NCBI GenBank assembly: GCA_023333565.1
Contig: JAJKFH010004053.1
Location: 2,604,001-2,668,000, forward strand
Direction: 5' to 3'
Source of the DNA: Puffinus mauretanicus
Taxonomy: Eukaryota; Chordata; Aves; Procellariiformes; Procellariidae
DNA: 64,000 nucleotides
The notes under the pieces were generated by a model. The model had not been told where the DNA came from. It searched no databases and was given only the letters and a program-made list of their open reading frames with translations. Of this stretch, positions 51,001 through 62,779 are shown piece by piece (within the stretch, counting starts at the first letter, position 1; the number at the start of each line of letters is the position of its first letter). The position numbers and the translations under genes are program-made.

Positions 51001-52247
51001 GCTTAGCCTCAAAGGCAACTGGGAAGAAATGGATTGGAATACAGAATTTAAATGCAGAACATGACCCCGCTCCCTGCCTGAAATGAACACAGGAAGATGG
51101 TCCCAATCTCTGTATTATCATTTTGCAACTAAGGGCAATGGAAAGCAAGCTTTGGAGGGCTTGCAATGAGTATTACAGGACTCAATAGGGAAAAAAAAAA
51201 AAAAAAAGATCCAGGACTTGATGTCTCCCAGTCACAATAGGTTTTAAGTAGAGGACCAGAGATGCCGGGAAACAAGAGGACATAGCCTTTTTCCAGAATG
51301 ACTCAAACGATAAGTTATAACCAGTGGGAAACACATGAGAAAACTTCATTCACAGCTTCATGTTAACTTTACATGAAACATAAGGTAAGAAGAAATGGCT
51401 AGGGAAAAGGTAAAATATTTAAAGGATCTTAATAGGTTACTATTACTGAGAGAATTACTGTTACAAGAGAAGCTGAAATGCAAATGTTACGGGTTACAGT
51501 AGCTCAGCAGCAGCCATGAAGCTCCAAGTCCAGCTCTTGTAAAAGAGGCTGTTAATCTAAAATTGGGTATCTTATTTAGCAGTTAGACAAGCACTGTGAG
51601 CATTGAGCGAGTGGCTAAGATAAGGCAGGCTTAAGACATTTAGATCAAGATTCTCCACTGATGTAATTCAATTGGAAGAGTTGATGGAACTACAGGGATC
51701 CACATGAGCCAAGGAACTGCCGTTTGTCACGTCTTTCTCCTGATTTGCATGTAAACTGTGGAGAAAACCCTACAATTCACAAATTTAAGCCTCTGAAGTT
51801 ACGACGACTGGATAGGTGTTCTTAAAGAAAAAATTCTGACTTGTTTGTGGATTGCAAAACACAATTATTCTTCTAAATTCCTATGTTTCAGTTACTTCTG
51901 AAGATATTTCAGAAATTTTCAGCTCTGGTCCAATTAATTTTTTTAAGCAGTCAGACCTGTGATTTTTTTCTTTACTAGTCTTCGGTTTTAGAGATTCACT
52001 CCAGTGATGTAAGATTCAGAGAGAGAAAGAGAGTTCTGTTTCTGGACTGTACATTGTGTGTAGGAGACCTACAATATAATCATCAACGGACTTTGCTAAG
52101 CACTTTCAGATAATTTTTCTTCACAAATTTTTCAACTGCGTGAACAAACCAAGCAGCAAAATTGAGACAAGGAGTCAGCAAAGAAAAAGTTTGGGACGTC
52201 TTTATTTCCTGAGTTTGAAAATTGCCTTCTTCATCCCGCACCTTTTA
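42081..52247. other. Long featureless non-coding stretch
   Basis: About 10 kb of AT-rich sequence with no recognised mobile element or gene. Simple-sequence spots are a T-run at about 45,421-45,432, a G/T-rich patch near 47,940-47,960 and a 17-A run at about 51,191-51,207. All open frames are below about 95 codons, and none has recognisable domains. The low repeat content may mean old, diverged sequence or constrained non-coding sequence. I cannot tell which. Confidence 0.6.
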
Positions 52248-53145
52248 TCATAGAATCATAGAATAGCTGGTTTGGAAGGGATTTTTAAAGGTCATCTAGT
52301 CCAACCCCCCTGCTGTGGACAGGGACATCTTCAACTAGATCAGGTTGCTCAGAGCCCCGTCCAACCTGACTTTGAATGTTTCCAGGGATGGGGCATCTAC
52401 CACCTCTCTGGGCAACCTATTCCAGTGTCTCACCACCCTCATTGTAAAAAATTTCTTCCTTCTATCTAGTCTAAATCTACCTTCTTTTAGTTTAAAACCA
52501 TTACCTCTTGTCCTGTTGCAACAGGCCCTGCTAAAATGTTTGTCCCTATCATTCTTATAAGCCCCCTTTAAGTACTGAAAGGCTGCAATAACGTCTCCCC
52601 GGAACCTTCTCTTCTCCAAGCTGAATAACCCCAACTCTCTCAGCCTTTCTTCATAGGAGAGGCGTTCCATCCCTCTGATCATTTTTGTGGCCACGCTCTG
52701 GACCTGCTCCAACAGGTCCATGTCTTTCTTGTGCTGAGGACTCCAGAGCTGGACGCAGGACTCCAGGTGGGGTCTCACCAGAGCAGAGGAGAGGGGCAGA
52801 ATCACCTCCCTCGACCTGCTGGCCACGCTGCTTTTGCTGCAGCCCAGGATACGGTTGGCCTTCTGGGCTGCGAGCACACATTGCCGGCTCATGTCCAGCT
52901 TCTCTTCCACCAGTACCCCCAAGTCCTTCTTGGCAGGGCTGCTCTCAATCCCTTCATCCGCCGGCCTGTATTGATACCGGGGGTTGCCCCGACCCAGGTG
53001 CAGGACCTTGCATTTGGCCTTGTTGAACCTCATGAGGCTCACAAGGGCCCTACACACAAGCTTCTCGAGCTTATGCAGGTCCTTCTGGATGGCATCCTGT
53101 CCCTCAGGCATGTCGACCGCACCACTCAGCCTGGTGTCATGTTAT
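52248..53145 (-). mobile_element. CR1 LINE 3' end, relatively well preserved
   Basis: Minus-strand CR1. Its 5' truncation point lies inside the reverse-transcriptase catalytic motif C (GACACCAGGCTGAGTGG on the minus strand, about 53,118-53,136), just before the C-terminal region. The 3' UTR and tail read TCATAGAATCATAGAAT on the plus strand at 52,248-52,264, which is two ATTCTATGA-type units on the minus strand. The 3' UTR has the usual CR1 wording (AGGTCATCTAGTCCAACCCC on the plus strand, about 52,290-52,309). Downstream sequence on the tail side shows no target-site duplication. Confidence 0.95.
52335..53145 (-). pseudogene. CR1 ORF2 C-terminal fragment, frame still open
   Basis: A 258-codon frame is uninterrupted from the 5' truncation point to the natural ORF2 stop at 52,335-52,337. 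It begins after the RT catalytic motif and holds the post-RT region: [22 protein letters not shown]-like [70 protein letters not shown] and [13 protein letters not shown]. It lacks the endonuclease and the RT catalytic core, so it is dead as an enzyme. The Cys/His-poor end and the intact frame suggest a younger insertion than its neighbours. The initial ATG is incidental, because the upstream sequence continues the same frame. Confidence 0.92.
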
Positions 53146-53940
53146 CCAACGACAACTCTTAAAATGAGTTGGTTTTGTTTCTATAGAAGCAATCATAACC
53201 CTGGTATATTGAAGTGTGAGGAGGTTTTATATACTAGTACTAATTCTGTAGTATAATGCTGCAAAATGGATTATTGCCAGTGAAGCTGGGATGATACCGT
53301 CAGATATCAGAAATGAGTCTCAGTTTACTCATCTGAAAGGTTTAGATTAAAGGCTGAACCCATAGAGTAAGTGGGTCTGTGGCCACCTTCAACAGAGAAA
53401 CAGAGGCTGTCCTGACTATATGGAAAGCAGCAGTCGCTGGATGGATATTTATTTTCACCACAAGAGATTGCTCACGAGAAATACCTGGCTGAAGTCTAGC
53501 CAGACTACAAAGAGCTCTTTTATCTGTGAAAAGTGCAAGACTGTGTAAATAAGAGTCTGGTGTCGCTGTTTTCATAAAAGAGTGAATAAGGATGACGTCA
53601 TTGGACAATACATGAACAGAGCAGTCAGCTTTTCAGTAATACAAAATGACAGTCAAGATAGCTCACAAGTATTTTATACATTTATTTTTGGAATAGTATA
53701 TAATCATACTTTGCCAGTATTCTGGCTAGGAAAGCAAAGTTATTCATTAAATATATACGTTCTGCAAACAAAATAAAATTGGCAGTGATATTTTAGCTAG
53801 TTGAAGAAACATAAAAATGTGAGTTGCCTCTCCCTCTTATTAGTCAGAGCTTGTTTTTCTGCATAATAATAAAACTTAACATTCACAAATGAACTATACC
53901 TACTGTCATACTTAACAATTACATACCTATAGTTATTCTT
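53146..53940. other. Non-coding stretch, nothing recognised
   Basis: AT-rich flank of the CR1 insertion. No gene, RNA or repeat family was recognised. Confidence 0.6.
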
Positions 53941-54450
53941 GAGATGTACCCACTGCTAGATATATCTTTGAGGTATGAGATAATCCCACAATCGAAGCCA
54001 CCCAAGGGCTTAGAAATCATAACTGAAGTGGACAAGGCAGAACCTGTTGGAGGCTTTATTCACACTGTGCCTTCCAAGGACTTTGGCCTGATGAGCCTGG
54101 GCCCCCCTGCCCAGCTCAGACGACTGATCTCCATCCCCTTTTCCAGGCAGACTGAGCTCAACACAATGTTTGTATTGAACAGCTAATGGTGGCAGCCCAG
54201 TAGCTGAGCACCTCTCAGAGATACAGAGAGGAGTAACAGCAGATCCCAGAGCTCCTCTTCCAGTCTTCAGGCAATTTCTGGGGTACCCCAGTTGGAGGCA
54301 GCTGCCAGCCGAGTTAGTTTTCTAGGGTGACCCTCAGCTAATGGCCTGCCTCCCATTCAGTCCTGCAGCACTCCACTAGGCAGGCTGACCTGCCTCTCCC
54401 CTGCTATCCAAGGCTGCAAAACCCTCCAGCTGCCACTGCCTAAGTATTAG
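53941..54450. other. GC-richer patch of unknown nature
   Basis: From about 54,030 to 54,440 the composition rises above its surroundings, and the text has a gene-like look (GCCTGGGCCCCCCTGCCC near 54,095). An 80-codon plus frame (53,944-54,186) covers the first half. I recognise neither a protein domain nor a repeat family. It could be an exon of a non-coding RNA, an eroded repeat or a chance compositional fluctuation. Confidence 0.35.
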
Positions 54451-55995
54451 GGCTATACAATTGAAATTGGAAAGCAACCCCATGTGCAACTTGCCACACA
54501 AACTTGCTCAGCATCCCTGTTTTAATGAAGAGGGGCTGAAGCACAGCCTCCAGTCTTCAGATAACTATGTACCCATAGACCCTCTGAGCATCCAGGCTTT
54601 TAATGTAAGGAAATCCATGGATTTTATTGGGGGAGCTCTTACTTTCTCCTTGTAGATCCTTAAAAATATCATCTGAATTGAATTGTGAGCAAATACAACC
54701 GGCTACAAAACTCAGTCTACCTCTTCCTTCAGGCCTTCCCTGAAGTTACTATTGCCCATAACACCTCCCCTAGTGTCTAAAAAACAGAATGAAAAGAGGG
54801 AGTATTAATCATTGCCTAAATCCATAGCAGCAAACAGTCACAGCAAGGACTGTTTGGCCCAATGAACTTGCCATTCATTCCCTCTGAAATGTCACTAAAC
54901 TTGGGCTGAGAATCCTGTTTCTATTTTTAAGAAATGCAGCTTGTGAGTGGGAGGGAGAAGAACCAGATACAAATAAGAAAAAGAACATACGGGGCAGCAT
55001 GTTATGCTGGTAACAGAAGAACAAAAACGGTTGGATTGAGAGGTTGTCTTGGCTTAACTTCTGACTCTCAAAACCCACTGTTTCCATAGTTTGTCCACCC
55101 TCCTGTGGGCAGTCTTTACCCTGCCACCCACACCAGTTCTAGGTGTTATTTTTTCTCCTAAATTTGAAAATGAAGTTCTTTGGATCAGAAATGGACAAGA
55201 CACTACTTATAACCTATGAACTCTCCCAGATGGTAGCGCAGACATAGCTCTATATGTTGCAGCTGGGTCCTGCATTACAATCACACTGAGTCCCAGATCT
55301 AAATTTGGTGGACCCAGTTCAGCTTCAGACAGACATGGTTTCCACTTACTTTTCACTAGTATTTATTCACTCAGCACGGGTTGGGTAAGGCATAGACAAT
55401 ACAGTGGGTGCAATTGCACCCCCCACAATTCACTCTGTCTGGCACCAGTCATATCACTGAATCTGCAGCCACGTCTGTTCAACACAGTCCAGGACACCAG
55501 TGAGATCCCATAGTTACCAAGCCAGCTTCAACCCAAAATGTGCTGGCAGCACTGCACTGTGCAGCATTAGGCCTTGTGATAGATATACTAAGTCCCTGGA
55601 GCAAACTTAGGGCCGTTAAAGTGATGCTATGTTGCTTTGCGTCACTGATAAGTTCCATATCTGGATAATCAAAACAGTGAAACAAAACAGATCTTTTAAG
55701 ATTATTGCTGGTTTTGTTGCATATTTTCTTTCATTTCAGTACTACAATTAAATTAAACCCAGTACATCTGCATACTTGTTTCAGTTGCATAAGCAGATAT
55801 GCTGACGCTGGTGAAAGAAAAATAGGTGCCTACCAATGCACGAACACACATGCACACACACACACAACCTAGGTAGAGTGCCAAAGTACTCGACTATGAC
55901 TAACAGATCGGTCACATAAATAATAGCTAAGGCTACAACGCTGTCAGCTACCTGGAGACGTGGTTCCTGTCCCTTTGATTGGGATGTGTCGGATG
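54451..55995. other. Non-coding stretch, nothing recognised
   Basis: Ordinary sequence with a short (CA)n run near 55,851-55,866. No gene or repeat family was recognised. Confidence 0.6.
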
Positions 55996-56765
55996 AATAG
56001 ACTAGACTAGACTAGAATATTTCAGTTGGAAGGGACCTACAATGATCATGTAGTCCAACTGCCTGACCAATTCAGGACTGACCAAAAGTTAAAGCATGTT
56101 CTTAAGGGCATTGTCCAAATGCCTCTTAAACACTTCCACCTCTCTAGGAAGCCTATTCCAGCATTTGACCATCCTCTCCGTAAAGAAATGCTTCCTAATG
56201 TCCAGTCTAAACCTCCCCTGGTGCAGCTTTGAGCCATTCCCACGCGTCTTATCACTGGATACCAGGAAGAAGAGATCAGCACCTCCCTCTCCACTTCCCC
56301 TCCTCAGGAAGCTGTAGAGAGCAATGAGGTCGCCCCTCAGCCTCCTTTTCTCCAAACTAGACAAGCCCAAAGTCCTCAGCCGCTCCTCAGAGGACATGCC
56401 TTCCAGCCCTTTCACCAACTTTGTTGCCCTCCTCTGGATGTATTCAAGGACATTCACATCCTTCCTAATTTGTGGGGCCCAGAACTGCACACTATACTCA
56501 AGGTGAGGCCACACCAGCACTGAATACAGCGGGATGATCACCTCTTCTGATGGGCTGGTTATGCCGTGTTTGATGCACCCCAGGATGTGGTTTGCCCTCT
56601 TGGCTGCCAGGGCACACTGCTGACTCGTACTGAGCCTGCTGCTGACCAGCACCCCCAGGTGCTGCTCTCCAGCCACACCTCTCCCAATTTATACTTGTGC
56701 CCGGCATTACTCCATCCCAGGTGCAGCATCTGGCATTTGGACTTGTTAAATTTCAACCCAGCACT
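55996..56765 (-). mobile_element. CR1 LINE 3' fragment with a TAGTC-type tail
   Basis: Minus-strand CR1 covering the C-terminal ORF2 region and 3' UTR. The UTR reads CAGTTGGAAGGGACCTACAA (plus strand, 56,023-56,042), a typical CR1 3' UTR sequence. The tail is unusual: on the plus strand it is GACTA repeated three times (56,000-56,014), which is TAGTC units on the minus strand, instead of ATTCTATG octamers. The 5' truncation point is near 56,765. Confidence 0.9.
56089..56760 (-). pseudogene. CR1 ORF2 C-terminal fragment, frameshifted
   Basis: The protein reads from MKFNKSKCQMLHLGW (about 56,756 downward) to GEVWLESS. A small indel near 56,670 shifts the frame and drops the expected acidic E-K-D part of the motif. 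The second frame then stays open for 195 codons to the ORF2 stop at 56,089: [67 protein letters not shown] and [19 protein letters not shown]. The segment between LPREVE and VFKRHL is shorter than in the other two copies here, so a few residues are deleted. It has no RT core and is not functional. Confidence 0.9.
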
Positions 56766-59700
56766 ACAAGACCCCAGAACTACACCATGAACTCCTAACT
56801 TCTTCCACGCATTTCCTAGAAACTCACACGCATGTGGCTTCTTTATGTAGTAACCATTGGACTAGGGTCGAGGATGCTTTGCGTACTTGGCAAGCTGGAA
56901 GAGATGGGGACATGCCTGGGGTCTTCGAGGGGCAGTGCTGGAGTCAGCTCGATCCAGCTCTGCAGAGATGGGTGTTAAAACTTCCTCCAGCATGTTCTGC
57001 TCCCTGACACCCCCCAACCTGCAGACATCCTAACGAAGCTCAGTCTGCCAGGCAGCCCTCCTCCTCTTCACACCTGCCTGCTCAGGCACTATCCCAAGAA
57101 CCGCTCTTAGTGATGTGGGTGGTGGCAATTGTCAGTTTGGCAACACAACCTTAACTATTTCTACCCTCACTCCTTCTTTTCCTTGCTCCCTCTTTGTCTT
57201 TGCCTTCCCGATGAAAGGCATTGATATTACAGAAATCAGCAGGGATGGTTTTACTTGCTGTCCAAAAGAGCTTAATTAACAAGAGACAGATGATTTCTGC
57301 ATTGTCCAGAGGCCAAAACTATTCTGATTTGGAATCCAGCAAGTCTGAGGCCTCCAGGGTTTGCCAGAAATGCTGAATGGCAAAATTAGTCTTCCCCCAA
57401 AACTCCTTTGCAGGCAGCAGTTCTGTAGATAACTGGTCAGGGCACATCTATTGTTTTTCTGGTTTAGATTTGGTTTTCTTTTTTTCCTGCACTAAAGAGG
57501 CAGAAAACAGACCTCTACAAAAGATTTAGAACTGAACATCTTCAGCGGCCCTGGAAACATTTCCCCATGATTTTACCTGTCCTGTATGGTGCAGTTATAG
57601 CTAAAATAGAGGAAGGAGGGATCCTTCCTGGTGATAGATGTCAAGAGCAAAAATGTATCTTGAAGTCTTCTAATGAGACACAGAGAAAATGCTCAGCTGG
57701 ACAGGGCAGTACACTTTTAAATAGATAGCCTGCTTGCTGTATGTTGCATGCTGCACTTAACTGAAAAAAAGCAGGTCTCCCTTTTCTTCTGATCAGTAAA
57801 ATGCTAGAATTTCATGGGACTTAACTTGTTCTCAGTAGGCTTAAAAACCACACAGGAGATAATCAAAGGTGAAATTTAATAGCAATGATATCATCCAGAT
57901 CAGAAATTATTCATCACTGGTCCCAACTGAAGTGTAATGAAGAGATGGCATCATGCATTCATGACATGTCTAAGCACCATCCCACTCTTCATGCACATCC
58001 ACGAAGCCTGAGATGAATCTACTATTTGCCTTTAAATAGAACTTTAAATTATTTTTACCAGATAAAGAAACGCCATTCTGAAACTGTGGTATCTAGTCAA
58101 GACAACAAAATTTTACAAAAGATACAAGCGTACACACTAGGCACACGGAATATGTTTCTGTGCGTAACACATGAGGATCTTAGCCTAGAGATCTTGGGTT
58201 CTGGCACTGCACAGATGAGTAACGAGTTCCTTCTAAATCAAACAGTATATTTTTTTCTTTGTTTATTTCCATATTCATTGCAGCATTTGCCTTAGGCTTA
58301 TATAATAAGATTATAACTAGAAATATATTGCAACAAAGACCTCAAAATCTCCATCTCAGCCCGCCCCACAACTGAGGCAGCTTCATCAAACGTCAGGACT
58401 CTCAGTGCACAGAACATCAGGAGCTGAAAGCAATCAATCAAACACACAGGAGTAAGCAGTACAGTGATTACCAGAACTTAATCTAAGAAGACAAATGAAA
58501 ACCATCTTTCTGTACTAGTCATGCAACAATTTGTGTTTGATTATTAGAATTGATGCAACCAAAGAGGAAAACACATTTTTATCTCCTGGCACCTCCACCT
58601 TCTGGAAGACCTTAACTCCTCCCAAGCCTGCTGAATTCTAAAGTCAGGTATTTGTTACACTTTCTTTAGTCTGCATCTTGTGATTTCTCACCTTTTAAAG
58701 AGAGGGAAGCCTGAAGAGGTTTGATTTGAATAAACTTGCTAGTATAAACAATCACCAGAAAATAGATACTGCTACTTACTGCAACATCTGTTTGCATCCA
58801 ACATTCTTATATATCCCTGGATTTTTCTTAAGGCAGAAAGAATAACTGGCCAAGAAATCAGGTCTCTTTCTCTATTAAACTGTATCGGGATGACCTCTTT
58901 CTCACAGTAGCATAAACTCACTCCAAAGGAGAGTTGGATAATAATATCTAACTAGCATCTCTGCTGAATACTGAAAAAAACACAAGAAAAATAAAAAAAT
59001 TGTGGTTCCTAGTGTTATTTCTAAACTTTTTCATATGTCTTTCTTGAAGACCAGGGAGGCAGTAGCAGCTGTGTTGAAAATGCTCTCACTTTACTAACTC
59101 AGGTCAACGTGACTTTGATTAACTCTTAAGATGTGACTGTGCATTTGACAAGAAGTTTAGATACAGTAAGAACTTGGGAAAAAGATTCCGAAATAACAAA
59201 GATTTTAGTCAAAATGTATTTCTCTAATTTGCTGTATTTTCCTTTTCATATCAACCACAAAGTTGATTTTTGGGTGTTAGCCGACACAAATCAATCAATT
59301 GCTATGGAATCAAGTTCTACTGAGATGCAGGCAAATGCTGCACTCCTCCAGCTCACGCTGTCTCTGTGACTCTAATAAAATCAAAGTAGTCTGCAAGGGA
59401 TGATGAATTAAGATGTGCATAGACCCCCATGAGATTTTAGCTAGATTTTGCCACAATAAACATGAACCTTATTTTTCTGCCTCTGCTTCTTCCAGACCTA
59501 TTCTTCAGGTACAGTAAATGTGTCCACACAGAAAGTTAATGAGGTCTAGGAAATATACTGTAAATTCAAGCTCTTTCTTTCTTGGTAGAGAATTTACTGT
59601 GTAGACAAACCTCAGAATTAATTTCCATATTTTTGGTAATTTTAAGAAACTTGAGGATCCTGGCTTCTCAATGTATAAAGAAGCTTTTATTGCTATATTT

Positions 59701-60976
59701 AATGGTCTCTCAAAGGACTCAGAAATCAAAAGGAAGAAAACCTACACCCTTTAAAGACAGAACACTCTTTAAACTGTTGAACACTACTAGTCTTATTCTA
59801 AAGGATTTTTGTTATGTGATCACAGGAAATATTGAATAAGCAGCATGGTTCTACAGAAGCAAATATGCATATAGAAACTTCAAAATATAATAAAAAACCA
59901 GTATTATTCTTATTGGGAAAAAATGAATTGTTTAAAAACAAATTTTAAAGTTCTTTTCATTTCTCTAGGAAAAAATACTTTCCTGTGCAGGGAAGCAAGT
60001 TCATAATTAAATAGTATGGGCAAGTGCCCAAGTATATATTCACCCTATCTCATTTACTAGTACAAGTGAAGCCTATATACCTATAGGATACCACTGACTA
60101 TCAAGGTTGTTCAAAGAAAAGGAAACTACTTTTTTTGTATTAGAATAAATCTATCATAAAATTTAATTCTTCTGATGCCTCAAAGTGTGTGCATGTATGC
60201 TTAGTCTTTGCAGAGGTTACACCAACCTCTGAACAAAGGAAAGACCTGAACAAAATCAGCTACACAGACAAAAACATAGAAAACCAGAAGCAACTGAAAG
60301 ACGTCCTATTCAAAAGCAATAATTAAATAGCCTTCATTTTTCTTATTGCAGTATTTATTAGCTCCAATAAAACACTGTTATCATATTAAATTTAATCAGC
60401 TTTCCTAAATTCTAGCTGGTTTTCAGTAGAGCAGAGATAAGAGCTTCTGCAGAGCAGGGAGGCGTCCAGGGCAGCCAATGCAATCCACTTTGCACAAAGA
60501 CTGGAGTGGACTTGGCGGGCCTCAGCCTTTCAATTAAACAGCCAGAGTCTGCCGAGCCCTGTAGGTATGTTCCTACAGAAGAGGTGACTGGGTAGTAGGC
60601 TGTGTTTGTGGCATTGCAAAACTAGTATCACAACCAGTAACTCTGAATGTGGAAAGTGAAGACGAAAGCTTGTAGTTATCAAGCGATACAGGACGGAAAC
60701 ATGGAGACAAAATCTACACAGAGAAAAATAAATTACATGCTGATACAAGGGAAAAACATAACAGTGACTTGTTAACATGTTTATTAAAATCATAATGATT
60801 CTGGTCGTTACTCTTATTTCCACTGGAACAGGCAAAAAAAGAAAAAAGTTAAAAATGAAAAAAAAAAAAAGCTAGACTACACACAGAACAGAAGCATTTC
60901 ACCCATTAGGAAAACTTCAGTTTGGAAGGACTGAAAGGGGTAAAAGTTATATACAGTAACAATGTTTATGTATATG

Positions 60977-60978
<2 letters not shown>
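56766..60978. other. Non-coding stretch, no gene recognised
   Basis: The part from 56,780 to about 57,200 is a little richer in GC, and the rest is AT-rich. Open frames of 74-101 codons (for example 58,026-58,295 plus and 60,530-60,835 minus) have no recognisable domain. A-runs lie near 60,834-60,872. No mobile element was recognised. Confidence 0.6.
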
Positions 60979-61007
<29 letters not shown>

Positions 61008-61008
61008 T
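60979..61008. repeat. (CA)n dinucleotide microsatellite, about 14 units
   Basis: An uninterrupted alternation of A and C follows TATATGCAT and ends at CTCAGC. It is an ordinary simple repeat, probably polymorphic. Confidence 0.97.
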
Positions 61009-62779
61009 CAGCAGCTATCGACTGGGACCTGCAGATCACATGAAATACATCTGTATCCCAAATGATTCTACTCGTGTACAAAATTAACACAAACACTCTG
61101 TATGTCTTTCCTCTACACATATGTGTTCTTTCGCTGTAAGTATCAAGTCTATTTATTTATTTGGTGCAAAGAATGTATCACTGTTTCAGTTTTGCGAAAG
61201 CTTCAATAGTGCCAACAATCCTTAGTTGAGCCAGGCAAGTGGTAGTCTGTTCTCCAGTTTCAGCTGTATGAAATCTCCCCACTGTTTATTGTTATTTTAA
61301 ATTTCTGTTAATTATTTTATTAAATATGTGAAAAATAAATTCCAAGAATTTTATCCTATCCTTTCCTTAATTGTTGTGCAAGTCTTCTTCCAGAGAGCAT
61401 TATTAATGCATATTCCATGACAGCCCGATCCTATAGATGCTAGTAATGTTTTCCATGTGAGTAATCCCAGTGAAACCATTACAATGACATACTTTAGTAA
61501 GTACTTTCAGGTCTGAGCCCTAACTTCATTCTTTCCCAGTTCAGATAATCCCAACTGAACAGATACCTTCTAGTTTCAGGTCACATTAATGTTGAGACCT
61601 GAATGCTCCAAAACTAGTGTGGTGGGTTTTTTTTTTTCCCCTGACTGTAGTCCCACCTCCCTCAGAAGCAGAAGTACCAGGTGTTCAAACCACAGATATC
61701 AGCATTGAGCAATGAGATGTCTTTCATTTCACATTCCTGAATTAATTCCAATCCAGAAACAAAATGAATAGCATCGTCTAGTATATTAGTTTTGCCTTGC
61801 TGTCATAGGACACAGAAGTACCCACACCAAAGCTTCAGTGAAAAAAAATTTACCCTAATTTTGATTTGGGATAAAACTAGGCTGAGCTCCTTTCACGTTA
61901 TGCTCATTCATACTACCATCTTTAATTAATTACTAGCCACAAGATCAATTATCTGGATTGATATTACAAGGAATTTCAAACACACTTCCTAAGGCAAGTA
62001 GCATAAGGCACAGACAGGAGCAATGTGATATTAAAGGATACTGAATGGGCAGGGATAGGTCATGAAATTGAGTTCATATATTTTATGAGGGATACAGTTC
62101 AGCCTGAAGCCTGCTTTTCATTTAATCTCAGAATTTCAGACCTTTTGGCACAGCTGCAGCATTTATTTGTTTTCTTGTTTCTGGTGAGAGAGAGAATCAC
62201 TAACTAAGATTAAAGCAGGTGAAAAAAATATTAAAGAACAAACCGCTGAAGGGTGCAACACGGAGTACTTCTTATCTAAAGAAAGAAGCCAAGATTTGAG
62301 CTTATCAAGCCAATACCACAGACACTTTGCACAGGCACAGATTTCCCAGGGAGGTCAAGGGGCTGCAACTCTCACATTGGTGAGGGAGCATGTTTCATGT
62401 CTCATGATGGGCTGCAGAAGGGAAGGAAAAGGGCAGACACAGACCTTGAACTGCTCCTGTTTCCCCCATCCACCGCCACAGCAGGAGCTATTTCTGCTAC
62501 TATGCAAGGACCTTATTGTCTTACACATCCCAATGCTTTCTGTTGAATAAGCAGCCTGCTACTACCACCACACACATATTTAGAGAGGCTGCGAAATGGG
62601 CAGCTTCAGTTTTTAATACTGTTCCGTTTCCCAATGCTTTTTTCTTAATTTTTTTCTTTAAAACTACACAGGCAGCATTATTAGATTTGGGGTCAAAGCA
62701 TTTTTCATAAGGACACCAAATACTGCGCAAGATTTATGTGGAGTTTTAGTAACCATAGCAGAAAGAAATTAAGGAGGCA
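61009..62779. other. Non-coding stretch, nothing recognised
   Basis: AT-rich, with a T-run near 61,626-61,638 and T-rich sequence near 62,640-62,660. No gene or repeat family was recognised. Confidence 0.6.

Noticed and set aside
51191..51207. 17-A run as a possible retropseudogene tail
   Set aside because: No upstream sequence resembles a processed mRNA or SINE, and no flanking direct repeats are evident. The same holds for the A-run near 22,496.
52651..53162. Frames of 76-143 codons overlapping the CR1 on other frames and strand
   Set aside because: They are shadows of the minus-strand CR1 ORF2 frame, which has the recognisable CR1 motifs.
60979..61008. (CA)n tract as something special (Z-DNA switch or regulatory element)
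   Set aside because: Ordinary-length dinucleotide microsatellite with no associated gene or other signal.
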